DNA of 64,000 nucleotides. Origin: Octadecabacter ascidiaceicola. Lineage in GTDB: Bacteria > Pseudomonadota > Alphaproteobacteria > Rhodobacterales > Rhodobacteraceae. The stretch's first letter is position 1, and every line of letters starts with the position of its first letter. A model generated the notes under the pieces. That model saw nothing but the letters and a program-made list of their open reading frames with translations. It ran no database searches and was not told the DNA's origin. The DNA is taken from positions 1 to 64,000 of the forward strand of contig NZ_FXYD01000002.1 in assembly GCF_900185015.1 (NCBI RefSeq), in the 5' to 3' direction. Positions 26,321 through 35,255 of the stretch are shown here, in pieces. The translations under genes were made by a program, and so were the position numbers.

Positions 26321-27556
26321 ATGAGCTATGACAGCGCAAAGGCCCAATTCGCGGATTGGGGTATCGACACCGAAACCGCCATCGAGCGCCTGAAAACCAT
26401 CCCAATTTCCATGCATTGCTGGCAAGGCGATGATGTTGTGGGGTTTGAGCAGAAAACAGGAGCGTCTGGTGGCGGCATTCAAGCCACGGGAAACCACCCC
26501 GGCCGTGCCCGCACCCCCGACGAATTGCGGGCCGATCTTGAATTTGCCTATTCTATGATCCCAGGGTCGCACCGTCTGAACCTGCACGCCATGTATCTGG
26601 ACACTGACGAGACCCCCGACAGGGACGAGATAGAATACAAGCATTTCGCGCCCTGGGTCGATTGGGCCAAGGAGCAGGGACTCGGGCTTGATTTTAACCC
26701 AACCTTCTTCGCCCATGCCAAAGCTGACGATAACCTGACGCTCTCGCACCCCGATCAAGGCATCCGTGACTTCTGGGTCGAACACGGACAGCGGACCCGC
26801 GAAATTGCCGCTCGGATGGGGGCGGAGTTGGGCACAATTTGCGTGAACAACATATGGGTGCCGGACGGGTATAAGGACACGCCCGTTGATCGCATGGCCG
26901 CTCGTCGCCGTCTTGAAGCGTCCATTGATCAGATGATCGACCCGTCACAGGACAGGGCCCACATGCGGGACGCCGTCGAAAGTAAGCTCTTTGGCATCGG
27001 GGTGGAAGCCTGCACAGTCGGCAGCCATGAATTCTACATGGGCTATTCCATGAAGAACGACACCGTGCTGTGCCTCGATATGGGCCATTTCCATCCGACC
27101 GAAAACGTGGCCGATAAGTTGAGTGCGGCATCGCTGTTTGTAGATGAAATCCTGCTGCACGTCTCTCGCCCCATGCGTTGGGACAGTGACCATGTGATCC
27201 TGCAAAGTGATGATGTGCTGCAGATTGCGCAGGAGCTGGTGGCCTCTGACTTGCTGGACCGGACGTACATTGGCCTCGATTTCTTCGACGCCACGATCAG
27301 CCGCACGGCGGCATGGGTCATCGGGACGCGCAACATGCAAAAGGCGCTATTGCGTGCCTTGCTCATGCCGCTTGACCGACTTCGGCCTGCAGAAGACGCT
27401 TTGGATTTCACCGAGCGCTTTGTTGTCACAGAAGAATTGAAAGACCTCCCGTTTGGACAGGTTTGGGATGAGTTCTGCGCGCGGATGAGTTGCCCATCAG
27501 GTCTGCATCTGATCAATCAACTCGAAGACTATCAGGGATCTGTTTCCGGGCGGTGA
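26321..27556 (+). CDS. rhaI: L-rhamnose isomerase
   Basis: 411 residues of the rhizobial RhaI type. ISMHCWQGDDVVGFE, SRLNLHAMYLD-like HRLNLHAMYLD, GLDFNPTFFAHAKA, GTICVNNIWVPDG and CLDMGHFHPTE are conserved xylose-isomerase-like TIM-barrel blocks carrying the metal-binding residues. It converts L-rhamnose to L-rhamnulose. GGAGGGGG lies before the ATG. It is the second gene of the divergent plus-strand operon with rhaD and completes the pathway set in this window. Confidence 0.94.
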   Translation: MSYDSAKAQFADWGIDTETAIERLKTIPISMHCWQGDDVVGFEQKTGASGGGIQATGNHPGRARTPDELRADLEFAYSMIPGSHRLNLHAMYLDTDETPDRDEIEYKHFAPWVDWAKEQGLGLDFNPTFFAHAKADDNLTLSHPDQGIRDFWVEHGQRTREIAARMGAELGTICVNNIWVPDGYKDTPVDRMAARRRLEASIDQMIDPSQDRAHMRDAVESKLFGIGVEACTVGSHEFYMGYSMKNDTVLCLDMGHFHPTENVADKLSAASLFVDEILLHVSRPMRWDSDHVILQSDDVLQIAQELVASDLLDRTYIGLDFFDATISRTAAWVIGTRNMQKALLRALLMPLDRLRPAEDALDFTERFVVTEELKDLPFGQVWDEFCARMSCPSGLHLINQLEDYQGSVSGR

Positions 27557-28026
27557 TGGAATGATCAGTTTCGCGTCGAAAACGCGTTGGCATGCGCAAT
27601 GTAAGTGGCATTCGTAACCGCGTGAGAACTTCTGTGGTCAATCATGATTTTGGTTCGGCTGTGATGTTGGGTCAGGCCACATATCTAGAACATGACTGTC
27701 GTAGCAGGTTCATCTGGTCCCCGGTCAGCCAGAAATGCCCGCTCGTCACGTTCCCTGATTGCTTGGGAGCTTGAATTAGGCAGCCCGGACAGCCTCAGGA
27801 CGATCTATGGGTCTTGAGCCTCAGTGTTCGTGCCGTAATGGCTAGAGTAAACTGTCCGCGGAAAGCGCGGGCGCTCGAAGCCTGTTGAACTCCTGAATTT
27901 TGCTACTCCAGCGAAGGTTCGGTTTGACGGGCTGCACTGCAGTGATCGTCAATCCAGTTGAGCGGCCGGCAACACGCGGGTCGTTCTTTAGGGCAAACTG
28001 ATCAAACAGAAGGGCCCTAAGAAAGC
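27557..28026. other. About 470 bp without a supported gene
   Basis: This region between rhaI and the tniQ-like N-terminal frame shows no reading frame with recognisable domains and no clear terminator. Its composition resembles other gene-poor stretches in the window, with scattered GGCCGG and GCTGC pieces. It is a possible boundary between the rhamnose locus and a mobile-element remnant. Confidence 0.4.
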
Positions 28027-28554
28027 GTGGGTGACGTCGTGAATAATGGACGACTGGGGCTAACTCTTCCTATGGGAGAGCATGAGCCAGCGGTGACATA
28101 TGCCTCCCGAATAGCAGCTTTGAACGGTTGTAATAGTCTGTGGTCATTCGGCGCTTTAACCGGCCTGTCGGCCCTGAAATTGGGGCAAGGGGACCAGGAT
28201 ACACCTAGCCGTTTGTCTGATCTCACAGGGACGGATCGCTCTGAATTGGAAAGGTTCACTCCAATCACCATGACACGGGCGGCAAGAAGTTTAGGCGGGC
28301 AGGTGTTCCCCAACAAAGACATCAAAATCCAAACGCAGCATATTTGCCTTATATGCATATTGGATAGTTCTATCGATCGTGAATTGTACTTCGCCGCACC
28401 TCGCGTGTTTTGGTATTTGGACTTCGTACGCACGTGTCCAAAGCACGGTCTATTACTCGTACCATTCTTTGATGCTGTTCTACTGCGCATCACAGATGTC
28501 CGACGCATGGCCAAAAACGGGGCACTTGAATGGCAAAGGCCGGACCAAAGTTAG
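28027..28554 (+). pseudogene. TniQ-like protein, N-terminal half (3'-truncated)
   Basis: 175 residues from a GTG at 28027 (28039 is an alternative), no clear ribosome binding site. LTLPMGEHEPAVTYASRIAA is the proline-rich start plus the Ser-Arg helix of TniQ N-terminal domains, ICLICILDSS is the first CxxC-like pair, and VFWYLDFVRTCPKHGLLL contains the W...RTCPxHG element. Full-length TniQ-family proteins are much longer, so the 3' part is missing after 28554. A frame resembling the missing C-terminal half is at 10328-11110 on the same strand. Confidence 0.6.
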
Positions 28555-28647
28555 TGGATACAGCGGACCTTCGTCTCAGGGTTCCTCAAAGGCTGCTGCG
28601 CGGACTTTGTCGACATTGACGTTTGGCTTTGTTGCCGACGCAGCTTT

Positions 28648-28930
28648 CGGTTGCAGTTGCAGCACGTAAAACGCTGCGTTGCAGAAGATGTCGCCAGACC
28701 GGTCGTTCGCAAGCGTCGTTCTGACAAGAACCGAGACAGTCCTTTCGCCGCGCCATGCCTTGGCTCGAAAGTTGCGAGACCAAGCTGGCTTTTGCAGTTG
28801 CAGCTATTGCTCATGCAGCATTTGCCGCGCACTCGCGGCGAGTTCATAGTTGCATCGCAGCGCAAGTCACCGTACCGGTCATTCGCGGCCGTCATTTTGG
28901 TCAGAACAGAGACCGTACCTTCGCCGCAGT
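28648..28930. repeat. Two degenerate tandem extragenic units
   Basis: Unit 1 (about 28648-28752) and unit 2 (about 28788-28928) share an ordered set of pieces: TTGCAGTTGCAGC at the start, GACCGGTCGTTCGC versus TACCGGTCATTCGC in the middle, AGAACCGAGACAGT versus AGAACAGAGACCGT, and CCTTTCGCCGC versus CCTTCGCCGC at the end. They are imperfect direct copies of the same extragenic sequence type seen elsewhere in gene-poor DNA here. No protein reading is supported. Confidence 0.55.
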
Positions 28931-29040
28931 AAGGTCGGACAAGCAAGTCGCGGACAGAGGTGTTTTTGGCTTTTCCATCTTCGCTGATGCTGCATTTGTA
29001 ATTAGACCAGTCAATGAAAGCGGCTTTCAGTGTGAGCCAA

Positions 29041-29784
29041 TCAAGACCCTTCCGGCCGATCTAGTGTCTTTTCGCACACTTTATTCACAGCTGTGTGCAG
29101 CAGGATAGTCAAAACCGCGAGCACGATCAGGGCAGCAAACATCAGATCGGTTTTGGCGCGGCCATTGGCCAAAAGCATCAGGTAACCCAAGCCTTTCGAG
29201 GCCCCGACCCATTCCCCAATGATCGCACCAATCGGTGCATAAACAGCCGCCAACCGCAGGCCAGATGCGAAGCCGGGCAAGGCAGCGGGCACTCGGATAT
29301 GCCACATGATGCGCGCTGGACTTGCCCCCATCACCTTAGCCAAACCGATCCAATCACGGTTCGTCCGCATAAGCGCGTCAAAAAAGGACGAGGTCACTGG
29401 AAAGTAGATGATGATCAGGGCCATCGTGATCTTGGACCAAAGCCCAAAGCCCAACCAAAGTGTCAAAAGTGGTGCGAGTGCAAAGACTGGCACCGCTTGG
29501 CTGAACACCAAAATGGGCCGCACAAGCGCGCGGGCGGTTGGCCATGCGACCAGCGAGATGGCAGAGATAAACCCAAGTGCTGCGCCCAATGCGAGGCCGA
29601 TAAGCACTTCGGCCATCGTGATGACAGCGTGTTCTGCCAACAGCGCGCGGCTTTCCCAAATTGTTTGCACGGCCAACGCGGGCGGCGGCAGAATGAAGCG
29701 TGCGACACCCGTGCTCCAGATCACCACCTGCCACAGTGCCAGCACCAGACAGGTTGCTGCAATGCCTGCGCGCCAACCGGTCAC
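29041..29784 (-). CDS. thiX: Thiamine-precursor ABC transporter permease
   Basis: 247 residues with six predicted membrane segments and the BPD_transp_1 cytoplasmic loop (VMGASPARIMWHIRVPAALP). This matches the ThiX permease of the ThiXYZ importer for pyrimidine precursors (formylaminopyrimidine or HMP). It is the last gene of the thi operon and overlaps the upstream TenA gene by four bases (ATGA). Confidence 0.88.
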   Translation of the reverse strand: MTGWRAGIAATCLVLALWQVVIWSTGVARFILPPPALAVQTIWESRALLAEHAVITMAEVLIGLALGAALGFISAISLVAWPTARALVRPILVFSQAVPVFALAPLLTLWLGFGLWSKITMALIIIYFPVTSSFFDALMRTNRDWIGLAKVMGASPARIMWHIRVPAALPGFASGLRLAAVYAPIGAIIGEWVGASKGLGYLMLLANGRAKTDLMFAALIVLAVLTILLHTAVNKVCEKTLDRPEGS

Positions 29785-30434
29785 TTGGCGACCGTAAAGC
29801 CAGCCCAGGATGCATCAAAGAACGCACGTTCTAAGCGCACCGCTTGCGTGAAGGTCGCGGATACCTCTGCGCGCGCGGTATCATCCAGCGTTTCCCAAAC
29901 AATATCGAGCTGGCCACGCAAATAGGCGACGACCTGCGTAAAGCCTTCGCCTGAGTGAAGAGTAACCCACTCACCGAACCAAAACGGCAAATCATCTGCG
30001 CGGTCGTCAAACGGCGTAGCCCAATCAAGGTAAATCCATTCCGCAACCACGAGGACCGAAAGCATGATCTCATAACGCCCAGATTGCCGTGCTTGATCCA
30101 TCAGTTCTTGGAGGGCGCGCGTTTCAGGCGCGGGCTTGGCGGTTGATGTGACCTCAAGCGCCTCAAATGAGCGCAGAAAATAAGTGTTTTCGGGACCACA
30201 AATCAAACCCAAAAACTGCGCTGCGGGAACCGCGTCTGCTAAAGTGGGCGCGTGCACTACGGCAGATCCAAGGAGCCGCACAAAACCTTCGACAAAGAGA
30301 TAATCCTGTTGCAGATAACCTGCCATCTTTTCTTGGCTTAGTGTGCCATCCGCCAAGGCATCGGTGAATGCGTGGTGCGTTGCGACCTTCCAGTCTTCAG
30401 CGGCAAGCGATTGTAGATATTGGCTGGCACTCAT
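29781..30434 (-). CDS. TenA family aminopyrimidine hydrolase lacking the catalytic Cys (TenA_E-like)
   Basis: 217 residues of the TenA/thiaminase II fold (QDYLFVEGFVRLLGSAV, MLSVLVVAEWIYLDWA, FWFGEWVTLHSG). At the position of the catalytic Cys of Bacillus TenA this protein reads VVAEW (Ala131-Glu132), so it belongs to the Cys-less class often called TenA_E, associated with salvage of N-formyl-aminopyrimidine or aminopyrimidine. A second TenA with the Cys is encoded two genes away in the same operon, between thiY and thiZ. The two probably handle successive salvage steps. Confidence 0.85.
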   Translation of the reverse strand: MSASQYLQSLAAEDWKVATHHAFTDALADGTLSQEKMAGYLQQDYLFVEGFVRLLGSAVVHAPTLADAVPAAQFLGLICGPENTYFLRSFEALEVTSTAKPAPETRALQELMDQARQSGRYEIMLSVLVVAEWIYLDWATPFDDRADDLPFWFGEWVTLHSGEGFTQVVAYLRGQLDIVWETLDDTARAEVSATFTQAVRLERAFFDASWAGFTVAK

Positions 30435-31132
30435 GTCGGTCTCCGAAGTTGGTCAAAAAGATCTGTCTGCGCTCGCAGCACATCTGGTGCGCTTATTTCG
30501 CGCGGGATCGGAGTTGTGGGGGCGGTTACGTTGACAAGCCCTGACGGCGTCATGATAAGGATTGTCTGGCCCAATCGCGCCGCCTCATTCGGGTCATGCG
30601 TGACCAGCAACACGGTGTGGCCACTCAACAACTCAGCAGTCAGTTCCTGCATTTGTGCACGGGTCAAAGCGTCGAGCGCCGAGAATGGTTCATCCAACAA
30701 GACAACCGCGCGGTCTTCCATCAAAGTGCGCGCTAAAGCAACGCGTTGGCGTTGACCACCTGACAGGGCCGAGGGAAATTTGTCAGCATGATCAGCCAAT
30801 CCAACCTGCGCCAGTCTATCACGTGCGCGGCCCTTGTCTGGACGGTCCCCCCGCAGGCGTGCGCCGACCAATACGTTGTCCAATACGTTCAACCAAGGCA
30901 GCAACAAATCCTGCTGCGCCATCATCGCAACGCGACCGGGAACGCTAAGGTCTCCAGTAAAGGTAACACCCTCTGCCAGACCGGCAAAGAGGCGCAACAC
31001 GGTGGATTTTCCCACCCCACTTGCCCCCAGCAGGCAGGTCCAGCTGTCCGGTGTCAGGGTCAAATCGAGCTGTGAAAAGATCGCCGTCCCATCAATCGCC
31101 GCTGATCCTGTCATCCGCTGTGGTTGGTTCAC
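30431..31132 (-). CDS. thiZ: Thiamine-precursor ABC transporter ATP-binding protein
   Basis: About 233 residues. Walker A GASGVGKST, Q-loop MMAQQDLLLPW, signature LSGGQRQRVALA and Walker B AVVLLDEPFSALD define a complete single ABC domain of the nitrate/taurine/HMP type. The GTG at 31132 overlaps the tenA stop as GTGA and keeps the operon's coupling pattern; ATG 31114 is the alternative start. Partner of thiX and thiY for uptake of pyrimidine thiamine precursors. Confidence 0.88.
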   Translation of the reverse strand: MNQPQRMTGSAAIDGTAIFSQLDLTLTPDSWTCLLGASGVGKSTVLRLFAGLAEGVTFTGDLSVPGRVAMMAQQDLLLPWLNVLDNVLVGARLRGDRPDKGRARDRLAQVGLADHADKFPSALSGGQRQRVALARTLMEDRAVVLLDEPFSALDALTRAQMQELTAELLSGHTVLLVTHDPNEAARLGQTILIMTPSGLVNVTAPTTPIPREISAPDVLRAQTDLFDQLRRPT

Positions 31133-31797
31133 GGATTTAGCCCCATGTCCCAAAACCCAATTTCCAACTGTGTGGCCATCGCAAACCGCGCCTGAAGTGC
31201 GGCCCAACGCGGGCTGGCCATCGGATCGTTGCCCAAACGCCGCGCAATGGCCCCGTCAATGAGCACGCCTACATCGTGGCAAACCTGCTGATACTCGGCG
31301 CTTGCATAAGTGTTGATCCACTCTGCGTAGCTGTCAGAGGTCTTGGTTGCTGCTAAATGGCTGCCAATTTCACCATAACCCATGACACAGGGTGCCAAAG
31401 CAGCCAGCAAATCCAAGAGATCGCCGGAATGACCCGCGTCCAGAACATAGCGAGTGTAGGCTAGATTTTCTTGGCGTTCTTGCGTGGCAAACAGTGTAGC
31501 CTCATCAATACCAGCTTCCGCGCAGGTCTTGATGTGTAGCGCGATTTCCTCGTTGATCAGCCCGTTCACAGTGCCCGCGGCCAAGCGCATTTCCTCAACC
31601 GTATCGGCCTTGGTGATGGCTAAAGCCCAAGCTCGCGAAAAGTGGATCAGAAAGACATAATCCTGTTTGAGGTAATGCAAGAAGGCGTCGTGCGGCAGGG
31701 TCCCGTCACCCAAACCCCGCACGAATTTATGGAGCGAATATGCTGGCCAGGCGGGGGCGTTATCCCGCCAGACCGCAAATGTGTTGCCGTACTTCAT
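31129..31797 (-). CDS. tenA: TenA thiaminase II / aminopyrimidine aminohydrolase (Cys type)
   Basis: 222 residues of the classical TenA_C class: FLHYLKQDYVFLIHFSRAWA, TVNGLINEEIALHIK and the catalytic Cys137 in LAALAPCVMGYGEIG. TenA hydrolyses aminomethyl-aminopyrimidine (a thiamine breakdown product) to HMP. It lies between thiY and thiZ, with four-base overlaps at both ends. Together with the Cys-less TenA and ThiXYZ it makes a pyrimidine salvage route; no thiC is present in the window. Confidence 0.92.
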   Translation of the reverse strand: MKYGNTFAVWRDNAPAWPAYSLHKFVRGLGDGTLPHDAFLHYLKQDYVFLIHFSRAWALAITKADTVEEMRLAAGTVNGLINEEIALHIKTCAEAGIDEATLFATQERQENLAYTRYVLDAGHSGDLLDLLAALAPCVMGYGEIGSHLAATKTSDSYAEWINTYASAEYQQVCHDVGVLIDGAIARRLGNDPMASPRWAALQARFAMATQLEIGFWDMGLNP

Positions 31798-32729
31798 TCC
31801 GCACCCAGATCCACGGCAAGCGCCGAGACGGAGCGCGTGCCCTCTACAAGACCGCTCTCGGACAGGAAGGCTTCGAACCGTGTGTAGCGACCTTCATCCA
31901 ACGCTTCGGGACGCAAGGCGAAACGGGGAAGCGTATCAACCCATGCCTTTGCGTTCAGTGCATCGTCCAGTTCAGGTGCGTAGCCTTTGAAAAGCGCCCA
32001 TGATGCTTCCGGGTTATTGACGATGTATTGTGTCGCCAGTTCTGTCGCACGTAAGAAACGGCGGACTTGATCCGTATCCATCCGGTCAGGGTTGGCCACA
32101 TAGATCAATTCGTCGTAGGTCGGCACACCTTCTTCTTCAACATAGAAACAGCGCCCTTCGACGCCCTCAATTTCCATCTGGTTCAACTCAAAATTCCGGT
32201 AAGCACCGATAACCGCATCGACCTGTCCCGACATCAGAGACGGGCTGAGCGAGAAGTTCACATTGACCATCTCGACATCATCCAGCGCAACACCGTGGCG
32301 GCCCAACATCGCAGATAAAACGGCTTCTTCGACACCGGCCACGGAAAAGCCGATTGTGCCGCCTTTCAGTTGGCTGATCTCTTGAATAGGGCCGTCTTTG
32401 AGTACCAATAGACAGTTCAGCGGCGTCGCTATTAAAGTGCCGACCCGAATAAGTGGCAGACCTTCTGCGACATGCAAATGCTGACTTGGTTGATAGCTGA
32501 CGGCAATATCACCTTGACCAGCTGCGACCAGTTTAGGTGGGGCGGACGGATCGGCGGGGGCGATAATCTCAACTTCAAGCCCTTGCTCGGCGAAATAGCC
32601 CAGCTCTTCGGCCACGATGATTGGCCCGTGATCGGGGTTGATAAACCAGTCCAAAAGCAAGGTCATCTTGTCTTGGGCCAAGGCCGGTGTCGCGACCAGT
32701 AGTGCCGCGGCGGTGATGAGGTGTTTCAT
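31794..32729 (-). CDS. thiY: Pyrimidine-precursor ABC transporter substrate-binding protein (NMT1/THI5-like)
   Basis: 311 residues with a signal peptide (MKHLITAAALLVATPALAQ) and the NMT1 pattern LLDWFINPDHGPIIVAEELG, YFAEQGLEVEI, ADPSAPPKLVAAGQGDIAVS and YQPSQHLHVAEGLPLIRVGT. This is the ThiY binding-protein type, which captures formylaminopyrimidine in the periplasm. I start at the ATG at 32729 because the signal peptide begins there; the longer frame would overlap thiF. It is downstream of thiF by 10 bases. Confidence 0.9.
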   Translation of the reverse strand: MKHLITAAALLVATPALAQDKMTLLLDWFINPDHGPIIVAEELGYFAEQGLEVEIIAPADPSAPPKLVAAGQGDIAVSYQPSQHLHVAEGLPLIRVGTLIATPLNCLLVLKDGPIQEISQLKGGTIGFSVAGVEEAVLSAMLGRHGVALDDVEMVNVNFSLSPSLMSGQVDAVIGAYRNFELNQMEIEGVEGRCFYVEEEGVPTYDELIYVANPDRMDTDQVRRFLRATELATQYIVNNPEASWALFKGYAPELDDALNAKAWVDTLPRFALRPEALDEGRYTRFEAFLSESGLVEGTRSVSALAVDLGAE

Positions 32730-32739
32730 ATGGGTCTCC

Positions 32740-33696
32740 TTACCCTCCGAGCGCGAGGAGTTTGATCTCGCCCTGCCAGTGTTGTGAAAGCCGGTCCGCT
32801 GCCTGCCAGGCACGAAGGCCCGATCGACATGCCAGAACGGCGCGTTGGTTTTCGTGTGGTGTGGGGCCATCTGGTCCAAAATCGGAAACGACATGGCGTG
32901 TTGCGTGCGTCAGGTCAGGGCCCGGCTCACCCTGCGCGCGCAGGTCGATCAGAAAATCGGTTCCGGCAATGTCGCGTGGGGTAATGAAGGCGGGGTTCGG
33001 CACGGGATCAGCAGCCGTGTCAAAGCGGAACCCGCCAAACCGTAGCGTGGCGGCATCATAGGTCACAAGCTGCCCCAAACCTTGCATATCGCCTGTCAGG
33101 ACCGCCATTGCCATCTGCGCCTGAAGACTACCGATCACACCGACACTTGGCCCCAGCACGCCATCCGTATCACAAGACCCAAGCTGGTCCGGCAGATCTG
33201 GAAAAACAGCACGCAGACCAGGTTTGCCGCCGCAAAAGCCACCGACATATCCGTCGCGACCGACCACGCTGGCGCTGATCAGCGGTTGGCCAGTTGCAAG
33301 GCAATGATCGGACCCAATATAGCTGACCGCGAAACTGTCTGCACAATCAAGGATCAGCGTCATGCCCTGACTAAGGGCTGTAATGTTCGCTGGATCGACG
33401 CGCTGGTGAATGGGTTCAACTGTGGTGTCAGGGTTCAATGCGGACATCGCCGTGGCAATCACTTCGACCTTTGGCAAGCCGATATCCGCCTCCCGGAACA
33501 GCGTTTGGCGGTGCAGGTTGGACAGGCTTATGACATCTGCATCCGCAAGTCGGATATGTCCGACGCCCGCGCCCACGAGGTATTGCATTACAGGCGCCGC
33601 CAGACCGCCGCCGCCGATGACAAGTGCTGACGCGCTTGAAAGGCGGGCTTGCACGCCTTCCCCCAAGACTGCCGTTTGGCGGGTATAACGGCTCAT
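32740..33696 (-). CDS. thiF: ThiF/MoeB family adenylyltransferase with rhodanese-like C-terminal part
   Basis: 318 residues. The E1-like domain has [17 protein letters not shown] (nucleotide binding), [17 protein letters not shown] and [13 protein letters not shown]. It should adenylate the ThiS C terminus in thiazole synthesis. The last 75 residues read [12 protein letters not shown] and [17 protein letters not shown], a rhodanese-like fold with an active-site-type Cys loop, so adenylation and sulfur transfer may be combined in one chain. No typical CxxC zinc pair is obvious. Coupled by ATGA to thiE. Confidence 0.9.
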   Translation of the reverse strand: MSRYTRQTAVLGEGVQARLSSASALVIGGGGLAAPVMQYLVGAGVGHIRLADADVISLSNLHRQTLFREADIGLPKVEVIATAMSALNPDTTVEPIHQRVDPANITALSQGMTLILDCADSFAVSYIGSDHCLATGQPLISASVVGRDGYVGGFCGGKPGLRAVFPDLPDQLGSCDTDGVLGPSVGVIGSLQAQMAMAVLTGDMQGLGQLVTYDAATLRFGGFRFDTAADPVPNPAFITPRDIAGTDFLIDLRAQGEPGPDLTHATRHVVSDFGPDGPTPHENQRAVLACRSGLRAWQAADRLSQHWQGEIKLLALGG

Positions 33697-34289
33697 CCGC
33701 AGACCTCAAGCCACTCCTTAACGCGGCCCTCAGGATCGTCGTGCAGCGTAATATCTGTAACTGCCGAGACAACATCCGCCCCGGCATCAAAAGCCCCATG
33801 TGCGCGGTCCGTTCTCATTCCGCCAATGGCGACAAGAGGGATATCACCCACACGATCTTTCCACACGCTGAGTTTCTCAATACCCTGCTGATGCCATTTC
33901 ATCTTTTTCAGGATCGTCGGATAGATCGGTCCAAGCGCGATATAGTCAGGTGCCAACGCCAGCGTGCGGGCCAGTTCGGCCTTATCATGGGTCGAGATAC
34001 CAAGCTTGAGACCTGCTGCACGGATCGCCGCAACATCCGCCTCATCAAGGTCTTCTTGGCCCAGATGGACCCAGTCGCAGCCCAGCTCGATTGCCAGCTG
34101 CCAGTGATCATTGACCACCAGCACCGCCTCATGGACCGTGCATAGATCACGGGCTTTGGTCAACTGAGCGCGCAGTTCGTCTTGGGTTTTGTCTTTGAGG
34201 CGCATTTGCACCAGCTTTACCCCCAAAGGCAGCATGCGCCGCAGCCACGCCACATCGTCAAAAATCGGGTAAAAACGCGGTAACGTCAT
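33693..34289 (-). CDS. thiE: Thiamine phosphate synthase
   Basis: 198 residues, TIM-barrel Thi[64 protein letters not shown] and LVAIGGM give the pyrophosphate and thiazole binding loops. It joins HMP-PP and thiazole phosphate to thiamine phosphate. The chain is a little short but complete. Four-base overlaps with thiG upstream and thiF downstream. Confidence 0.93.
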   Translation of the reverse strand: MTLPRFYPIFDDVAWLRRMLPLGVKLVQMRLKDKTQDELRAQLTKARDLCTVHEAVLVVNDHWQLAIELGCDWVHLGQEDLDEADVAAIRAAGLKLGISTHDKAELARTLALAPDYIALGPIYPTILKKMKWHQQGIEKLSVWKDRVGDIPLVAIGGMRTDRAHGAFDAGADVVSAVTDITLHDDPEGRVKEWLEVCG

Positions 34290-35056
34290 AGCATGGCCTT
34301 TCCAAAGACGGGTGTCGACGGGGCCGCCATATCGCGCGCGTCCATCGGGTCGGCGCGGGCGGCCAGCGCGCCAGCTTCTACGGCAAGGCCAAAGGCCTGC
34401 GCCATCGCAGCAGGATCGCCCGCCTTTGCAACGGCGGTGTTCAACAAGACGGCGTCATAGCCCAGCTCCATCGCGTGGGCGGCTTGGGACGGCAGGCCGA
34501 GACCCGCATCGACGACCAAAGGAATGTCGGGAAAATGCGCCCGCAAGCTGCGCAACCCGTAGATGTTATTTAGGCCCAGCCCTGTGCCGATGGGCGCGCC
34601 CCATGGCATCAAAACTTTGCAGCCAACCTCAACCAGCCGTTCGCACAGCACTAGATCTTCGGTGCAGTAGGGGAAAACCTCAAATCCGTCCCCCGCCAGT
34701 TGTGCCGCGGCTTCGATCAGACCGAAGGGATCAGGTTGTAAGGTATCGGCGTGGCCGATGACCTCAAGCTTGATCCAGTTGGTGTCGAACAGCTCCCGCG
34801 CCATCTGTGCCGTGGTGATGGCCTCGCGCACGGAATAGCAACCTGCCGTGTTGGGAAGCACCGCAACGCCCAGATCGCGGATCAACGCCCAGAAATCCTG
34901 CCCCGCCTGATCGCCACCAGCTTCGCGCCGCACAGACACCGTCGCGATCCCCGCACCGGAAAGGCGAAACGCATCCGCCAGAATTGCAGGCGACGGGTAT
35001 TGCGCGGTGCCCAGCATTAGTCGGGATGTCACTTCGGTGCCATAAAATGTAGGCAT
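34286..35056 (-). CDS. thiG: Thiazole synthase
   Basis: 256 residues starting at the ATG at 35056 ([20 protein letters not shown]), just after the thiS stop. [37 protein letters not shown] (with the Schiff-base Lys), [17 protein letters not shown] and [19 protein letters not shown] are conserved ThiG motifs. It forms the thiazole ring from DXP, dehydroglycine made by ThiO, and ThiS thiocarboxylate. Its partners are encoded immediately upstream and downstream. Confidence 0.95.
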   Translation of the reverse strand: MPTFYGTEVTSRLMLGTAQYPSPAILADAFRLSGAGIATVSVRREAGGDQAGQDFWALIRDLGVAVLPNTAGCYSVREAITTAQMARELFDTNWIKLEVIGHADTLQPDPFGLIEAAAQLAGDGFEVFPYCTEDLVLCERLVEVGCKVLMPWGAPIGTGLGLNNIYGLRSLRAHFPDIPLVVDAGLGLPSQAAHAMELGYDAVLLNTAVAKAGDPAAMAQAFGLAVEAGALAARADPMDARDMAAPSTPVFGKAML

Positions 35057-35057
35057 T

Positions 35058-35255
35058 CTATCCTCCTTGTCGGGGGGCGACGATTTCGACGCGATCCCCC
35101 TCGTGCAAGCTGTGATCTGTGCGCTGATGCTTGGGCACAAACGCCTCGTTGACCGAAGTGGCCACCTTGGCCTCGCCCTTTCCAAGGTCCTCCAGCAGCG
35201 CCGCTAGCGTGGACGCGCCGATCTCAAGTGTCTCACCGTTCACGATGATCTTCAT
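35058..35255 (-). CDS. thiS: Sulfur carrier protein ThiS
   Basis: 65 residues with a ubiquitin-like fold and the essential C-terminal Gly-Gly (VAPRQGG end). [13 protein letters not shown] opens the beta-grasp fold, and LAALLEDLG and [13 protein letters not shown] are typical. ThiF adenylates the terminal Gly for thiocarboxylate formation. Its start overlaps the thiO 3' end by 23 bases; thiG starts right after its stop. Confidence 0.94.
   Translation of the reverse strand: MKIIVNGETLEIGASTLAALLEDLGKGEAKVATSVNEAFVPKHQRTDHSLHEGDRVEIVAPRQGG

Noticed and set aside
28551-28946. A possible CRISPR array or coding frame
   Set aside because: The units are only two, long, imperfect and not separated by spacers of even length; no cas genes are nearby and no frame shows domains.
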